Source: Bimastos eiseni (taxonomy: Eukaryota > Annelida > Clitellata > Crassiclitellata > Lumbricidae). From it: a DNA stretch of 64,000 bases. The notes under the pieces were generated by a model, which saw nothing but the letters and a program-made list of their open reading frames with translations, ran no database searches and was not told the DNA's origin. Shown piece by piece: positions 34,130 to 45,607 of this stretch. Every line of letters begins with the position of its first letter. The first letter of the stretch is position 1. The translations under genes and the position numbers were made by a program. Where the stretch lies: NCBI GenBank assembly GCA_959347315.1, contig OY365808.1, positions 4,021,705 to 4,085,704 on the forward strand, written 5' to 3'.

Positions 34130-35465
34130 ATTTTAAGATGAATTAGTCAGAGGTGCGACCAGAGAAAATGGCGCAGTAAGGAGAAGAGTGGTCGGTTCCA
34201 TTCCATAGAGAGGAACCAATGCAGGCAGAGGATCTAGATTTATTAGTGTGGTCCTAACACGAGGAACGATGAGATCAAGTCGGACAGTGGATATGAGAGG
34301 ACGCAATGATCGGGAGAGTGGAATGGAACTATATTCTGGAGCAAGACTCAGCTGAGACACGAGCAGAAGAATAAGAACATAAAATTGGAAGCGGACAGAG
34401 ATCGTTAGCCAATGAAATTGATCAACCATAAGCGTAGAGATATGAGAGAAACGAGGCAGGGAAGCTAGCTCTTGCAGCAGCTTAACAGCGTTCAGTACAG
34501 ACTGAATATGTTATGATAAACAAACCTTAAATAAGTCAATAGGGATTGCAATTGTAATTACAACCATTCATATAGCAAACTAATTCTATAGGGTGCTTTA
34601 CATGACAGTTTGCTGCAAATAATAAAACTTATTCTCGACATTACATAGAAAATGCGATTGCCCATTTTAGTCGTCGTTATTGGAACGAAAACATAGGAGG
34701 ATTTGGAAGATCGCAGTCGTGACCTGCTGGATTCATCTGATAGTGGGTTAAAGCCTGTCTTGCATCGTGGTTGAAATGTGGTCGAACTTTTTAAAACGCA
34801 ACACCAGACGAGCAACAGCGTTGATGACAGCCTGAAGCCGAATGATACTGCACTGTGGTAGCCATGCAGCAAAGGCGATATTGCAGTAATCGATTCGGCT
34901 CAGGATAAGGCTCTGCACAAGATGGCGAGTCGCATCCTTTGTGAGAGACCGAGACACAGACCTCAGCTGACTTAAGATAGCGAAGCTGGTCCTCGCAAGT
35001 CCCGTGATTTGGCGTGTCAGGGACAGGTCTCTGTCGAGGAAAGATCGAAATCCCGGACCTCGTTCTGAAGCTCGATAGCATCCGCATCAGTGACGAAATG
35101 ATTTCGGTCAAGTGTTTCAACCTTTCGTGAAAATGAGCACCAGATGAATTTGGTATTGGATTAAATAAACTGCAAGCGGTTACATCTCATCCAGTCGACG
35201 ATGTCATTGATTTAGCTTATTGAGGTGGACCGTAGATGATGGACGTCGGTGGAATCAGGATGACAGAAATTGTAGACTGTTGCGTCATCTGCATAGAGAT
35301 GACCATGCAAACCATGACAGGATATGATAATAAGGATATAAGCAGTGTAGAGGAGGAAAAGAATGGGTCTCAGGACTAAGCCTTGCAGGTAAAGATAGTC
35401 ATCCTGATTCCACCGACGTCCATCATCTGCGGTCCAATAAATTATTTTCATACACAGAGCCAGAG
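34130..35465 (-). mobile_element. L2-like LINE, decayed reverse transcriptase to C-terminus
   Basis: Collinear blocks on the minus strand: RPILFLLYTAYILI and HLYADDATVYNF (RT active site YADD, about 35300), LILSRIDYCNIAFAAWLPQ (about 34880), and RLDLIVPRVRTT (about 34270). Several frameshifts and stops separate them. Inactive. Confidence 0.88.
35226..35436. repeat. 39-bp inverted repeat inside LINE RT region
   Basis: 35226-35264 and 35398-35436 are reverse complements with one mismatch, 133 bp apart, flanking the YADD-coding segment. Confidence 0.93.
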
Positions 35466-35904
35466 CCTAATTTTATCTCGATGGAACTAGGTTCCTCACA
35501 GAATTATAGAGAGAATCGCTATACCTGTTTGACTACATACCTGGAGATAGTTGGGGTCAGAAATATAATAAGCCGATAGGCTTAACGATATGATCATATG
35601 AAGTGCAGGATCCAGGGTCAAAATGTGTCCGCCCCGCTTAGAAAAACAGCCAGTGGCCGGCAGGATGACCAGAATTGGCTGAGACAGGCGACTGAGAGAG
35701 AGGGACGGCAAAGTGTAGTTAGGACTCTGGTGGACCTTTCTTATTGTGTTTGGTAATGATTACGAAGGCAGGTCCATTGGCTTTATACCACCCGGGTATG
35801 AGACGAGTGAGATGGTTTCCCGTTGCTTTCCTCATAGATAATCTTTGTTGAGCAACTTGTCCCTGGTGGCTACGCACTGACTTACTACCGGTTTTTAAAA
35901 TGCC

Positions 35905-36062
35905 AATTTTTTTAGATTTTATGCAATTTGTAAAATCACCCTTTTACGGTTAGGTCAAAGTCTGGGTTAGGGTTATGGCCAGTGCAGGGTTAATGCAGGG
36001 TTAGGTGAGTGCAGGGTTAGGGCTTACAAAACGCATAGGCATTTATAAAATCCTAGATTTCA
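35905..36062. repeat. telomere-like GGGTTA element with inverted flanks
   Basis: 35945-36035 carries GGGTTAGGGTT and GCAGGGTTAGG units. Flanks TAGATTTTATGCAATTTGTA and (inverted) CTAGGATTTTATAAATGCC match each other and those of the element at 5322-5488. Confidence 0.75.
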
Positions 36063-36905
36063 CACATTGCTTGTAACATATAGACGATTAGGTTGTATGC
36101 CTCATGCTAAGACCTGAACGGGACGAACTAATTGTACTGAGAAAAGAAGGCCTTTTTGGAAGCCTCGTTTATGACTCTTGTAAGAGCTCTTTACAAATGT
36201 AAGAACGCTTAGTGAACTAGATATTCATTGTAACCTGGATTTATTTATGATGTAGGTCTATATATGCTACCTCTTGCACTTTCATCTTAGTGTTTCGTTT
36301 CTCTATTTATTGAGTTTCATTTATTATTATTCGTAAATAGTGCGACCTCTGCAATAACCAACAGATAGGAACATCAGATAATTTCATGACAATTGGTTTT
36401 ATCGGGATATAGAGAATGTGGCCTATTATTGATGCTAGCGATACAATATATAATTATGAACGCGAATTTCCGCAATAATTTAATGCCTTTCAAAGTTCAG
36501 CTCAGCCCAGAGATACGAATTAAATACGATACAATTTTCTATTTATAATTATTAGGCCTACTCTGATAAAGCTTGTGACGCTGAAAGTCAGGTAAGGCAA
36601 GGAAAGATAGAGGTGGTACAGAGAAAAGGCAAGGATTAGGTAGGCCTGAGCTAAGACAACTTAGTCAAAATAGGTAAGGTTGAATGCACTGTGCTTATTA
36701 TGACAATGTAAGGTAGACCCATGTAAGCTAAGAGGAAAATTTAATTCAGTAAAGCACCGCCTCTCAGCCTTTTGAGGCTCAAGGACCACTTGTAACTTTT
36801 GTGTCTAAAGGTCTACAGTTCACCGACCAACACAGGAATTGTGCAACTGCATGGCGCACTATGGCCATTGTTATTATAGTAGGCTTATAAAATATGATCG
36901 TAGGC
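36063..36905. other. unassigned spacer
   Basis: AT-rich; no exon, RNA gene or transposon protein recognised. Confidence 0.5.
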
Positions 36906-36907
36906 TA

Positions 36908-36966
36908 ACTTGTAACTTGTAATGGAACATTTATAGAGCGCCACTCGAGATCAGAGGCGCATATTT
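36908..36966 (-). mobile_element. L2-like LINE 3' terminus
   Basis: Minus strand GCGCCTCTGATCTCGAGTGG CGCTCTATAAATG then TTCCATTACAAGTTACAAG. Confidence 0.75.
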
Positions 36967-36967
36967 A

Positions 36968-37195
36968 TTCCTAAATTTGATATCGCCCGTCTTCCTAGAT
37001 CTTTTGCCCAGAAGTACACACGCCTCGACGACACAACTGCAGCCGTAGGCCTACTGCAGAGCAAATGTATGCGAAGGACATGCTCAAGGTCTCTACACAG
37101 TGACTAACGCCTCGGACGAGGGTCGAACCCGTTCACTCAGCGCACACTGAGTGTTACGGGTCGACCGCTCTAACCAATCAACCACCATGCCACAC
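36968..37195 (-). mobile_element. tRNA-derived SINE, inverted copy
   Basis: The minus strand carries the A-box region GGTTGATTGGTTAGAGCGGT, B-box GGGTTCGACCC and the body seen at 6816, ending GATATCAAATTTAGG. Confidence 0.85.
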
Positions 37196-38285
37196 GCGTA
37201 GACTATAGGAACAATGCAACTATAACTTTAGTATTATAAATTCGATAACAATCAACACGAGTATGTTACTCGCTAACTATTAATTTTAATTAATGTTTGA
37301 AATTTGAAGTAAAACATTAGTTAACCTACATGGGAGACCTACTACTGCAATGTTCCTATTCGTGTTCATTAAATTCATGTAAAAACATACAGGTTCTTAA
37401 GAATATTATATATAAGTGAAGTCATTTTTATTTCAAATGAACAATTGGAAATTGAAGTCTTTCTATGACAATTCCTTTTTTAGTCTCCTGTCCGCGGACT
37501 ACCAGGCAGATGGCCACGGTTGAGAATCTCTGCAATAAGGTAATAGAAGACCAGGTCAGACTAATTAAAACAAGGAAATGCAAAAAAGATTATGAACAAA
37601 TTGTACATGTACGAGTCAATTCACGAACACAGTCGAAGTCCGTACCATGTATACCGTATATCAATGCATTGGAATATAACGCCAATGCATGTAATACTTA
37701 CCCTTATTCGACGCAATCATTTTTAGAGAGAATGTGCCTGTTCCTATGTGTTCCTCTTCTGTTTACGTTTCCTTTACTCAAGTGACCAAAAACTTGTGAT
37801 TAAGCGTCTGTTTTTCTCTGTAGAATTTCCTCGTTATGACACGGTTTCATTACCACTACACCGGAAATCCTTGCAATGCTAGTCCCAAACCGTAGTTATA
37901 TGTTCTACTCAAGTCACCAATTTACGAAACATCACAGCAACATAATACTTGAAGAGATTAAATAAACGTCAACCGACATGACGGAATATTACGAATGATA
38001 CAGGCCTACTTTAAAGTTGAATATACAATAGAGAACGTAAAATTGCGCTCAGAACCCGGACGTGGCCGGAGTTCGCAGCTCAAACTATAATCTTTCTTAA
38101 GTCCGGTTTGGCCTCCGCTGATTAGGCCATCTCCCAGACCAACACATAATTATGCTCGCCCATAGGCCTCGTGTAACAGACAGGCCCTATGCTGAGTGGG
38201 CTATAAGCACGGAACGAAGCGAGGTGTCGGTAGAGGATGCGAAATAATTATCATCAATGTCGCTCTCTGTCACCTTAAAATTGTA
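37196..38285. other. unassigned spacer
   Basis: A 106-codon plus frame (37465-37785) is unrecognised. The minus strand at about 37708 has MIASNK followed by a good donor (G|GTAAGT) of the right phase for the phosphatase, but no signal peptide, so it is not called. Confidence 0.35.
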
Positions 38286-38289
38286 TCAA

Positions 38290-38475
38290 CATTACGTCAA
38301 TACATATAATGTTCCTGCGTATACCACCCTATACAACGTATGGTATATGTGCATATAGGTCTATATATGAATTTAAATATATAAGTCTTGCATGTAGATA
38401 CATTGTTCATTGATAGATGTATATAATAAACAGATATCATACACACGTATACATCTACATATATAGTTATGCATG
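38290..38475. repeat. TATA/ACAT-rich low-complexity tract
   Basis: Repeated TATATG, ACATAT words, AT about 70%. Confidence 0.6.
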
Positions 38476-38557
38476 GTATGTCATGCAATTATGAATTTAG
38501 TATTAGTAGGGTAGTTGATGCAGTGCGCATCTGTGCGTGTGGCTTACAAGACCCTAC

Positions 38558-38775
38558 AACGGTGGCAGATCGGTTAGAGCGGTCTCCCCGTAGCACTCAG
38601 TATGTGCTAGGTGAGTGGGTTCGACCCTCGTCCATTGATTGTGTAGGGTGTTTGAGCAAGTCCTTCGCGCACAATTGCTCTGCAGTACAACTGCAATTGG
38701 GCCGCTGAGACGTGTGCACTTCTAGGAAAAAGATGTTGGAAGGAGGGCGGTATCAAATTTCAAGAATTTCAATTT
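38558..38775 (+). mobile_element. tRNA-derived SINE
   Basis: A box GTGGCAGATCGGTTAGAGCG, B box GGGTTCGACCC, body CGCACAATTGCTCTGCAGTA, 3' end GGGCGGTATCAAATTTCAAG. Confidence 0.87.
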
Positions 38776-38994
38776 CAAATAGGGGCCTACATATGAACAT
38801 AAATTAGGGTCGTTATAAAAGTATAATAAAAATTATATGCATTCAATTGCAAAAAAAGCTTGTGCCTAAGCTTCAGCCTGGTCTCAATATAACTGAGTTT
38901 TGATTTAGCGCCTTTTAAATGTGTATATCGATTCGCTAGACACATAGGCCTACATGTAAAAGACCTATTCGGTCTCCTTAGAATCGATTAGCTC

Positions 38995-39500
38995 ATCTTT
39001 CGTCAACGGTGTGAGCTGTACTCCAGTCCATCCTCTACGCTGCTGCCCGACTAATAGTTGGAATTCCAAAATATGGCCACATCTCTTCCTTCATTCGCGA
39101 ATCCCTCCACTGGCTCCCGGCACCTTAATGCATCCGTCTCAAGACCCTCGCGCTGAAGCGCAGCTGTCTCCTTGGCTCTGCCCCACCTACCTTCTGGCCC
39201 TCTGCACTAGGGTTTCCTTTATTCCGCACTGGGTTTCCCTTCGTTACTCTTCCCGCGGACTTCTGGTGGTCCCTCACCTGCGCTCTACCACAGCCCAATC
39301 CAGGAGCCTCACCTATGTGTGTCCCACCAGCTGGAACAGCCTACCCCTTTCTCTTCGGGAAGAGCTGGTCTCTCCTACTTTTCCGCCTGTCGCAAGCGTC
39401 TTAAAACTTTTCTGTTCTCCGCCTAGCTTTATATTGAGTCGTGACCGCCTTGATTATGAGCGGCGCTATATAAGTTTTCGATTACAATTACAATTACTCG
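38995..39500 (+). mobile_element. L2-like LINE 3' fragment
   Basis: A 168-codon frame includes RGLLVVPHLRSTTAQSRSLT and TSWNSLPLSLREEL, the C-terminal ORF2 block, and the terminus GAGCGGCGCTATATAAG with an ATTACAATTACAATTAC tail. Confidence 0.88.
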
Positions 39501-39654
39501 TCATACAACAATCATAATCTCTCCCAAGCTCCCATATCCATCACCTCCCCCTTGGGCATTCCAATCGAAACTTTAGTCTCACATTTTCAAGTTGATCGTC
39601 CACCTGTCAATTCTCGATCAAAACGACACCCCTCTGCACAGCTACTCTGCCTCC

Positions 39655-39815
39655 GCTGAACTTCTGGAAACCGGACTCTGGCCTCATACAGTCAGCCCGT
39701 TTGACAACCCCTCTGCTTCGACGCAGCGATCGTGAATAAGCTGGTGGCCTGCGCTTGCCTTTAAAGTGGCGCTTTAGAAGTTTGAACATCACGGGTATAC
39801 GATTACGCTTACGAT
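39655..39815 (-). mobile_element. short dispersed repeat (SINE-like), copy 3
   Basis: Minus strand CGTAATCGTATACCCGTGATG through GGCAAGCGCAGGCCACCAGC to GGCCAGAGTCCGGTTTCCAG, matching 21162-21320. It directly follows an L2-like 3' tail. Confidence 0.6.
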
Positions 39816-39965
39816 CTAGTTCTTGTTTTGTATATAAGTATTTATAAAGCGCCCCTAGCAGGGTGAACCGTTCAGAAGCGCTGCCAGAGCGCAAGACCCC
39901 ATAAAAACAACTCGAAGTACGTTTTTAGAAAAGCCAAACTCAGGTGGTAGGTGATGATTGAGGTG
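39816..39965 (-). mobile_element. L2-like LINE 3' terminus
   Basis: Minus strand encodes LAFLKTYFELFL in one frame and ends GGGGCGCTTTATAAATACTT. Confidence 0.65.
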
Positions 39966-40081
39966 TCCATCAATAAGGTCGCGCACAATAATAGATCGCA
40001 GACTAATAAGATCGCGGTACAAAAGATCGTTAATGTAGCCTTCACTGGTCCTTGGTTGATCGCCAAACACCAGCAACCTGA

Positions 40082-40182
40082 TATGGAAGCTGGATTGATG
40101 AAAAGAATAATGCATAACTGGAAGCTGGATTGATGAACAGAATTTTGCCTAAATGAAAGCTGGATCGATGAAAATAACGCCA
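40082..40182. repeat. AAGCTGGATTGATGAAAA tandem repeat, small array
   Basis: Three units of TGGAAGCTGGATTGATGAA with about 35-bp spacing. The same unit forms the larger array at 45608-46560. Confidence 0.85.
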
Positions 40183-40575
40183 CGAAACTGTTTGACATCG
40201 GTGATGTGTTGTGCGATCTTTTGTGCCGTGATCTTATTAGTCTGTAATCTTTTGTGCGCGACCTTATTGGCGTAAAACCTGCTAAAATTATAATTTATTG
40301 AGTCACTTGTCTAGCTTACAGTTATGCTTCCTAGTTTTCATCCTAGCTTTCATTGTGTACAGTCTTAATACCCTTGTTTTTTATGTAGGCCTACATGTTA
40401 GTTAAGTAATTTAGTTTCTTGTTCATTGTCTGGAACGTAGGCCTACATGCATAACCGTGTTCCTACCAATTTTTTAATTGGTGTCCCTGTTAGCGGGACC
40501 TCGGTCCCTTTAGAGTTCCTCCCTTTGTTGTCTGTCAGCCTTTCTGTGCTTTATGATCAGAATGCTTTGTTTTCT
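40183..40575. other. unassigned spacer
   Basis: Contains two TAGGCCTACATG words. No gene seen. Confidence 0.5.
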
Positions 40576-40629
40576 TAATTGGTTGGTCAGTCGATAATGA
40601 AATTTTTGGCTGTGGTCATGGTTAACAGT

Positions 40630-40975
40630 ATGAAAATAATAATGATAATAATAGTAAAACAAGTAATAATAATAATAATAATAATAATGCTACAATACTA
40701 CTACTCGACCTACTTCACCTACTACTACTTCCCCTACTCCTCTCCCTGCTACTACTTCCCCTACTCCTCTCCCTGCTACTACTTCCCCTACTACTCCCCC
40801 CCTACTACTACCACTACTACTACTACTACGACTATTGCTAATACTACTAATAAGAATAAACTAATAATGTTCTATGTTCTAAATAATGCTCTAGTTCCTG
40901 AGGGATCCTATGTACCTAGAAAAAAATATAAATATAATAATCATAATAATAATAATAAATAATAATAATAAAAAA
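40630..40975. repeat. compound AAT / CTACTC / ACT microsatellites
   Basis: (AAT)n, then TCCCCTACTCCTCTCCCTGC units repeated three times, then (ACT)n and (AAT)n. Confidence 0.92.
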
Positions 40976-41870
40976 GATGGTAATACGTAGTATTACATAT
41001 TTACACATGGATGCTTGTCTATATTGTATGCGTCGATGCATTTGTAAGGCGTATGCCGACTGACTATCATGTTATGATGAGGACGTAATACTTTTGTTTA
41101 ATGATGGGAATAAATAAAATGATTTTGATTTGATGTGGGATGCACATGAATGTATGTATGTATGTATATATGTATGTATAATTGTATATTGTATAGTTAC
41201 AATGACAACAAACTGTGTTGACATTATGAGCTGTTCTTGTTGAAGCTAATCGTTGCATAACTGTTGATTATATTCGCAGCTGATTTTCCCTGGTTTTCCA
41301 ATGCGGAAGTAATAGTCTGTCAATTAAGAGATGACTTCATTACACTAGGGTATATCCAAAGGCTCTACCATGACAGGGTTTTCTTGGTATTGTAAGAATA
41401 TTGTAATTGAAAATTCATAGGACGCCGTTCAATTACAGAACTAATCAGAAGCGCCTACATAATTATGATGTAAAGTGGCAATAAGAAGAAAAAAGTTTTC
41501 AGTTAAATGTAAAAGCATTAGATTTTTTATGGCGATCGTATAATTATGACCTTGGGTTATAAATTTTTCGCGATCGAAAGGTGAGAAATTCGTGGAAAAT
41601 TCGCGGCTAAAACGCAGAATTTGCTGCGTATTCGCGGTCAAATGTGTCACACAATAATAATGTCACTAACTGATATATTCAAAAATCATTCGTGCCAATA
41701 AAGAGGGTTGCGGTTGATGCTTATATCTTCAAGCACAGCTGAAAGAACAGGTTGCAATGTTTCCCACTTCGTCTTTCCACTCTCCACATTCCGTCTTTTG
41801 CGTTTAAGAACGGTGCTTATTCAGATGGGAACGGGCATTTGCACTCCGGACAATTGCCCTCCCCCGATTT
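40976..41870. other. unassigned spacer
   Basis: A short TATGTATG run near 41155. No coding signal recognised. Confidence 0.45.
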
Positions 41871-41875
41871 TGGCT

Positions 41876-42080
41876 AGATGTATGTATGTATGCATGCATG
41901 TATGTATGTACTGGTATATATATGTATGTATGTGTACATGTATGTACGTAATGCATGCATGCAAGCATATGTATACATTCGTGCATGCATGCATGTACGT
42001 ACGTAGGCCTTTGTATGTATGTATGTGTGTATGTATGTATGTATGTATGCATGCTTGTGGGTATGTATATGCATATACAT
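41876..42080. repeat. (ATGT)n tetranucleotide repeat
   Basis: TATGTATG and ATGCATGC units throughout. Confidence 0.95.
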
Positions 42081-42191
42081 ACACAGGCTGAGACATTGGC
42101 TTTGGATAGAGACGAATGGAAGTGCGTTGCCCGATGTGTAGACCTACACAGGAAGGACTAAGTAAGGCCTAGGCCTATGCATGCCTGCATG

Positions 42192-42203
42192 TCAATTTGT
42201 CTA

Positions 42204-42246
<43 letters not shown>

Positions 42247-42290
42247 CTCTCGCGCGCGCGCTCTCTCTCTCTCTCTCTCTCTCTCTTTAT
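42192..42290. repeat. (CTGT)n-(CT)n microsatellite
   Basis: CTGTCTGTCTGT then CGCGCGCG and CTCTCTCTCT. Confidence 0.97.
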
Positions 42291-42299
42291 CTCCGTTGT

Positions 42300-43140
42300 C
42301 ACTCTTTCTGTTCGCATGAACAGACCTACATGTATGTCTATTATCTAACTTATCGTAATCTAAAAATTTCTACAGCGCCCACAAAGGCGAAGTCAAGTGA
42401 ACCAGCTTAGCTCAGACGCCTTCTAACTACAGGCCTACTTAGTCAATCTCTACAATTGTGTCCTTGTTTCAAATTTCGGACTGTCTCACAGATAACTTAA
42501 TTGGCAATTTTTGGATATGTTCAGACTTTATCAGTCACTGTGTGGGCACCTTCTATGTCAATTCGGATCCGGTCCCGTAATAAATATATATATATATATA
42601 GGCCTATATGTTAGTTCTGTGTGATAGCCTGATAGGGCCAACACTTACATTTTATAATGTCTTAAGCTCGCCTGCGACCTTTCAAGTATGCACTACAATC
42701 ATCATAAATATATCTCTCAAGTAATTGCACCCTCAAGGACATATGCGTTGGAAAAAATCTAAATTCTCAACAGTTGCGTTATTATACGCGGACACAACCG
42801 CCATCATGTTTTTCGTAATCAAGTATTTATATAGTATAACGGAACGGGACCTATTCGACAGTGACCAGGATGACGACTTGCAGCCCCGTCCGATATGGGA
42901 GTAGTTCGAGTTGCAGTTCGCTGAGTAAGGCATCAGTGGTTTGCTGAAGACTAACCATTTAAGGTTTAAATAGCTCCTTTCTGGATGACGCTTGGTATAG
43001 ACACGCTTGTTCGATAACCCTCTTTTAATGTACAACGGAAAACAACACTTCTGTAGCGCCCATTTGGAAACAGTCCGTATCTCACCCCCTCAATACGCCC
43101 TACGTCGATAACTAACGAGTAATTGCAACGCTACGTCAAT
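42300..43140. other. unassigned spacer
   Basis: No recognisable gene. A 100-codon minus frame (42733-43035) has no domain. Confidence 0.4.
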
Positions 43141-43149
43141 AGCTGACGG

Positions 43150-43340
43150 CGACTACTATGCTACGTCAATGGCTGACGGCGACTATCGCAAATCTACGAC
43201 GACTATATCCACGACGACTGTCGCAAGCCACGACGACTATTCGTGCTTCCTAGGCGCCGAGACTGCAAGGCCGAAGCCGAATCTACAAGGCTCCCCGATG
43301 ACGATCTCCAGACGACGACGACTATTCCCAGGCGACGACG
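43150..43340. repeat. CGACGACTA-rich low-complexity tract
   Basis: Recurrent ACGACGACTAT words, GC-rich relative to the surroundings. Confidence 0.7.
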
Positions 43341-43382
43341 ACGATTCCATCTTCTACGACTCCTTTTATACTAATTTGCTGT

Positions 43383-43565
43383 AGATAATAGATGATACAC
43401 AGTAGATAGGAGACAGTAGACAGTAGAGACTACACAGTAGATAGTAGATAATATACAGTAGATAGGATACAGTAGATAGTAGATATCTACAGTAGATAGT
43501 AGATGGATAACAGTAGAGAGTAGATAAGCGTATACAGCAGGTAGATACTACAGCAGGCCGACACT
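43383..43565. repeat. ACAGTAGATAGTAGAT minisatellite
   Basis: About ten drifting units of ACAGTAGATAG(TAGATA). Confidence 0.9.
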
Positions 43566-43674
43566 AGGTAAGCGTACCCCTAAACCGTTACAATAGCACA
43601 ACTTTGAATCAGAGGTGCCCGGACCCTGCAGCCTGTTTATGCTACCCTGTGCTCAATGGGTCTTTGGCAGTGTA

Positions 43675-44155
43675 GTATGCAAGACTTGAAACTTCAAGAT
43701 CAAGACGAGACCTAGACAGTGAGGTGCCGAGACCGAGACACTAGGTTAAAGACAGTACGAGACAGTAGAAGACAAGTGATCCTATATAAAATGCTAAAAA
43801 TACTATTGTTTCAGTTTTCGGGAATAAGGTTCTTTTGTAATTTTTTCGAATTGAAACTTATAATATAAATAGTACCAATTCCTAAGAATAGTTTTTATAT
43901 AGCCGCGTTTTATCTTTATCGATATCTCTTCGTCGGCCTATATTTTGAATAGTAGGCCTATAAAGAAAGTCTTAAGACAGTTAATGCGACACTTATCGAG
44001 ACCGCTTGTTCGAGACAGAACAAGACTTTCATTTCAAGATAGTTTCTAAAAATTTGAGACTACCTCGAGACCGAGACCGAGACAACAGGCTTCCGAGACC
44101 GAGACACTAAAAAACTGTCTCGAGACGTCTCGAGACCGAGACACCGTCTCGTACC
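43675..44155 (-). mobile_element. GTCTCG-rich dispersed element, copy 2 (inverted)
   Basis: Reverse complement of the 22659-23095 element: minus strand starts GTGTCTCGGTCTCGAGACGT and ends CAAGTCTTGCATACTACACTG. Internal landmarks are in the same order, with indels. Confidence 0.78.
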
Positions 44156-44322
44156 ACTTTGGTCTTTTGCTAAACCATGTATATTCTGCACTTAAAAGTC
44201 ATACATAACATAACACAAAAAGGGTTTAAAGTGGTTCAGAAAACATTTAGTCTGTGTTAAAACCACTGTAACTAATCTTGTCCTGGATAAATTTAATAGC
44301 CCATTTTTCAAAGTTTCCTCTT

Positions 44323-44365
44323 AAAAGCTGTGATAGCTATAGGCACTATAGCTATCACAGCTTTT
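44323..44365. repeat. 20-bp perfect hairpin, 3-nt loop
   Basis: AAAAGCTGTGATAGCTATAG, loop GCA, and its exact complement. Confidence 0.95.
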
Positions 44366-44449
44366 CTCACACTGAGACAGTAAGCCTACAATGTAGGCCT
44401 ACAATCATCCATATCCTTCCACAAGTCTACAGCTCTTCCACTAAAGAAT

Positions 44450-45000
44450 TTCTGCCCTACTGCTCCTTTCGGTTTCTTAAACAATTTATCTCTGTGTCCC
44501 TGAGTTATTCTATTTGGTGCAAATTGAAAAAACCTCTCCGACTGCATTGCCTCCTTCCCAGTAATAATCTTGTAGGCTTAAATCAGGTCTCTCTGCCCCT
44601 CATCATCTCCAATATTAATTCACACTTATTCAATCTTTCGAAAGCTCAAATTTTTGTACACCCAAATCATTTTTGTAACTCTTCTTTGCCCTTTCTCCAG
44701 CTTCTCTATGTCCATTTTAAGAAATGGACTCCTCATCTGAATGCAGTATTCCAACTGCGGCCTATAACCAGTGATTTGTAACCTACAACCTCGTGTATCC
44801 TTGTCTCTGGTTACTATTGTCCTTCTTATGAATCTTATCATTCCCAAAGTTGAGTTTGCCTTATTTGCCGTTTCAGCACATTGCCTAGAAGGTTTTGCAC
44901 TTTTGTGCATGATGCACTCCCAACTTCCCAAGGCCCTTTCCTCCTCATTCACTTTCAAGCTGAGGTTTAATGGGGTGTCATGGTTGTGAAATTTACAAAC
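44450..45000 (-). mobile_element. CR1-like LINE fragment
   Basis: Minus frame 44958-44626 has KPSRQCAETANKANSTLGMI, YRPQLEYCIQMRSPFLKMDI and EKLEKGQRRVTKMIW, a C-terminal block of CR1-type ORF2. No stop within these blocks. Confidence 0.88.
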
Positions 45001-45600
45001 TGTGCGGATGAGATAAATTTATGCTCTGGTTCCTGCTATTGTCCAGGTAATAACTTTCAAGTGTGCAGTGTGCTCCTCCTCTTAGTGGCAAAGTTCATTA
45101 CGACCTAAGCATAAATTTAACTATTTAATCCATAAACTCAAAGGTTCGCTGAATAATGCTGCAGACTTCGCTCAGTGATAACGACGGGCAGCTTTTATTT
45201 ATAGCAGCCAATCGCATCGAAATGGGTCAATTCGGATAAGTGGTTTGTTTTGGATTAAAGCGATCAGGAATTGTGGATGGTCTGAATCTGATTAGAATTT
45301 TCGTTCAAGTTTTAAATTATAATTTGGTTACGTGCATTATAAGGGAAAATACACAACAGTAGGTAACTTAAATAAGCGTTACAATCTGATTGCAAGGTTG
45401 ATTACGATCTCTGGACTTGCTATGCATGACCTTATTCTTATGTTTGTGTCTTTATTATATCGTTCTCTTACTGTGGCTGGCTTTTTATTATAACTTTAAA
45501 GGTCAGCATGTATTTTAGCGTCGTAAATTATTTCCATTGTTTCAAACATGTATTTTTTTGCGTCGTTGATTATTTATGTTGTTTGAAACATGATTTTGAG
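45001..45600. other. unassigned spacer
   Basis: A pair of related words, CATGTATTTTAGCGTCGT (about 45507) and CATGTATTTTTTTGCGTCG (about 45547), forms a short direct duplication. No gene seen. Confidence 0.4.
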
Positions 45601-45607
45601 CACGAAT

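Noticed and set aside
37690..37720. Possible first exon of the phosphatase (MIASNK then GTAAGT)
   Set aside because: Phase fits, but no signal peptide and no independent support.
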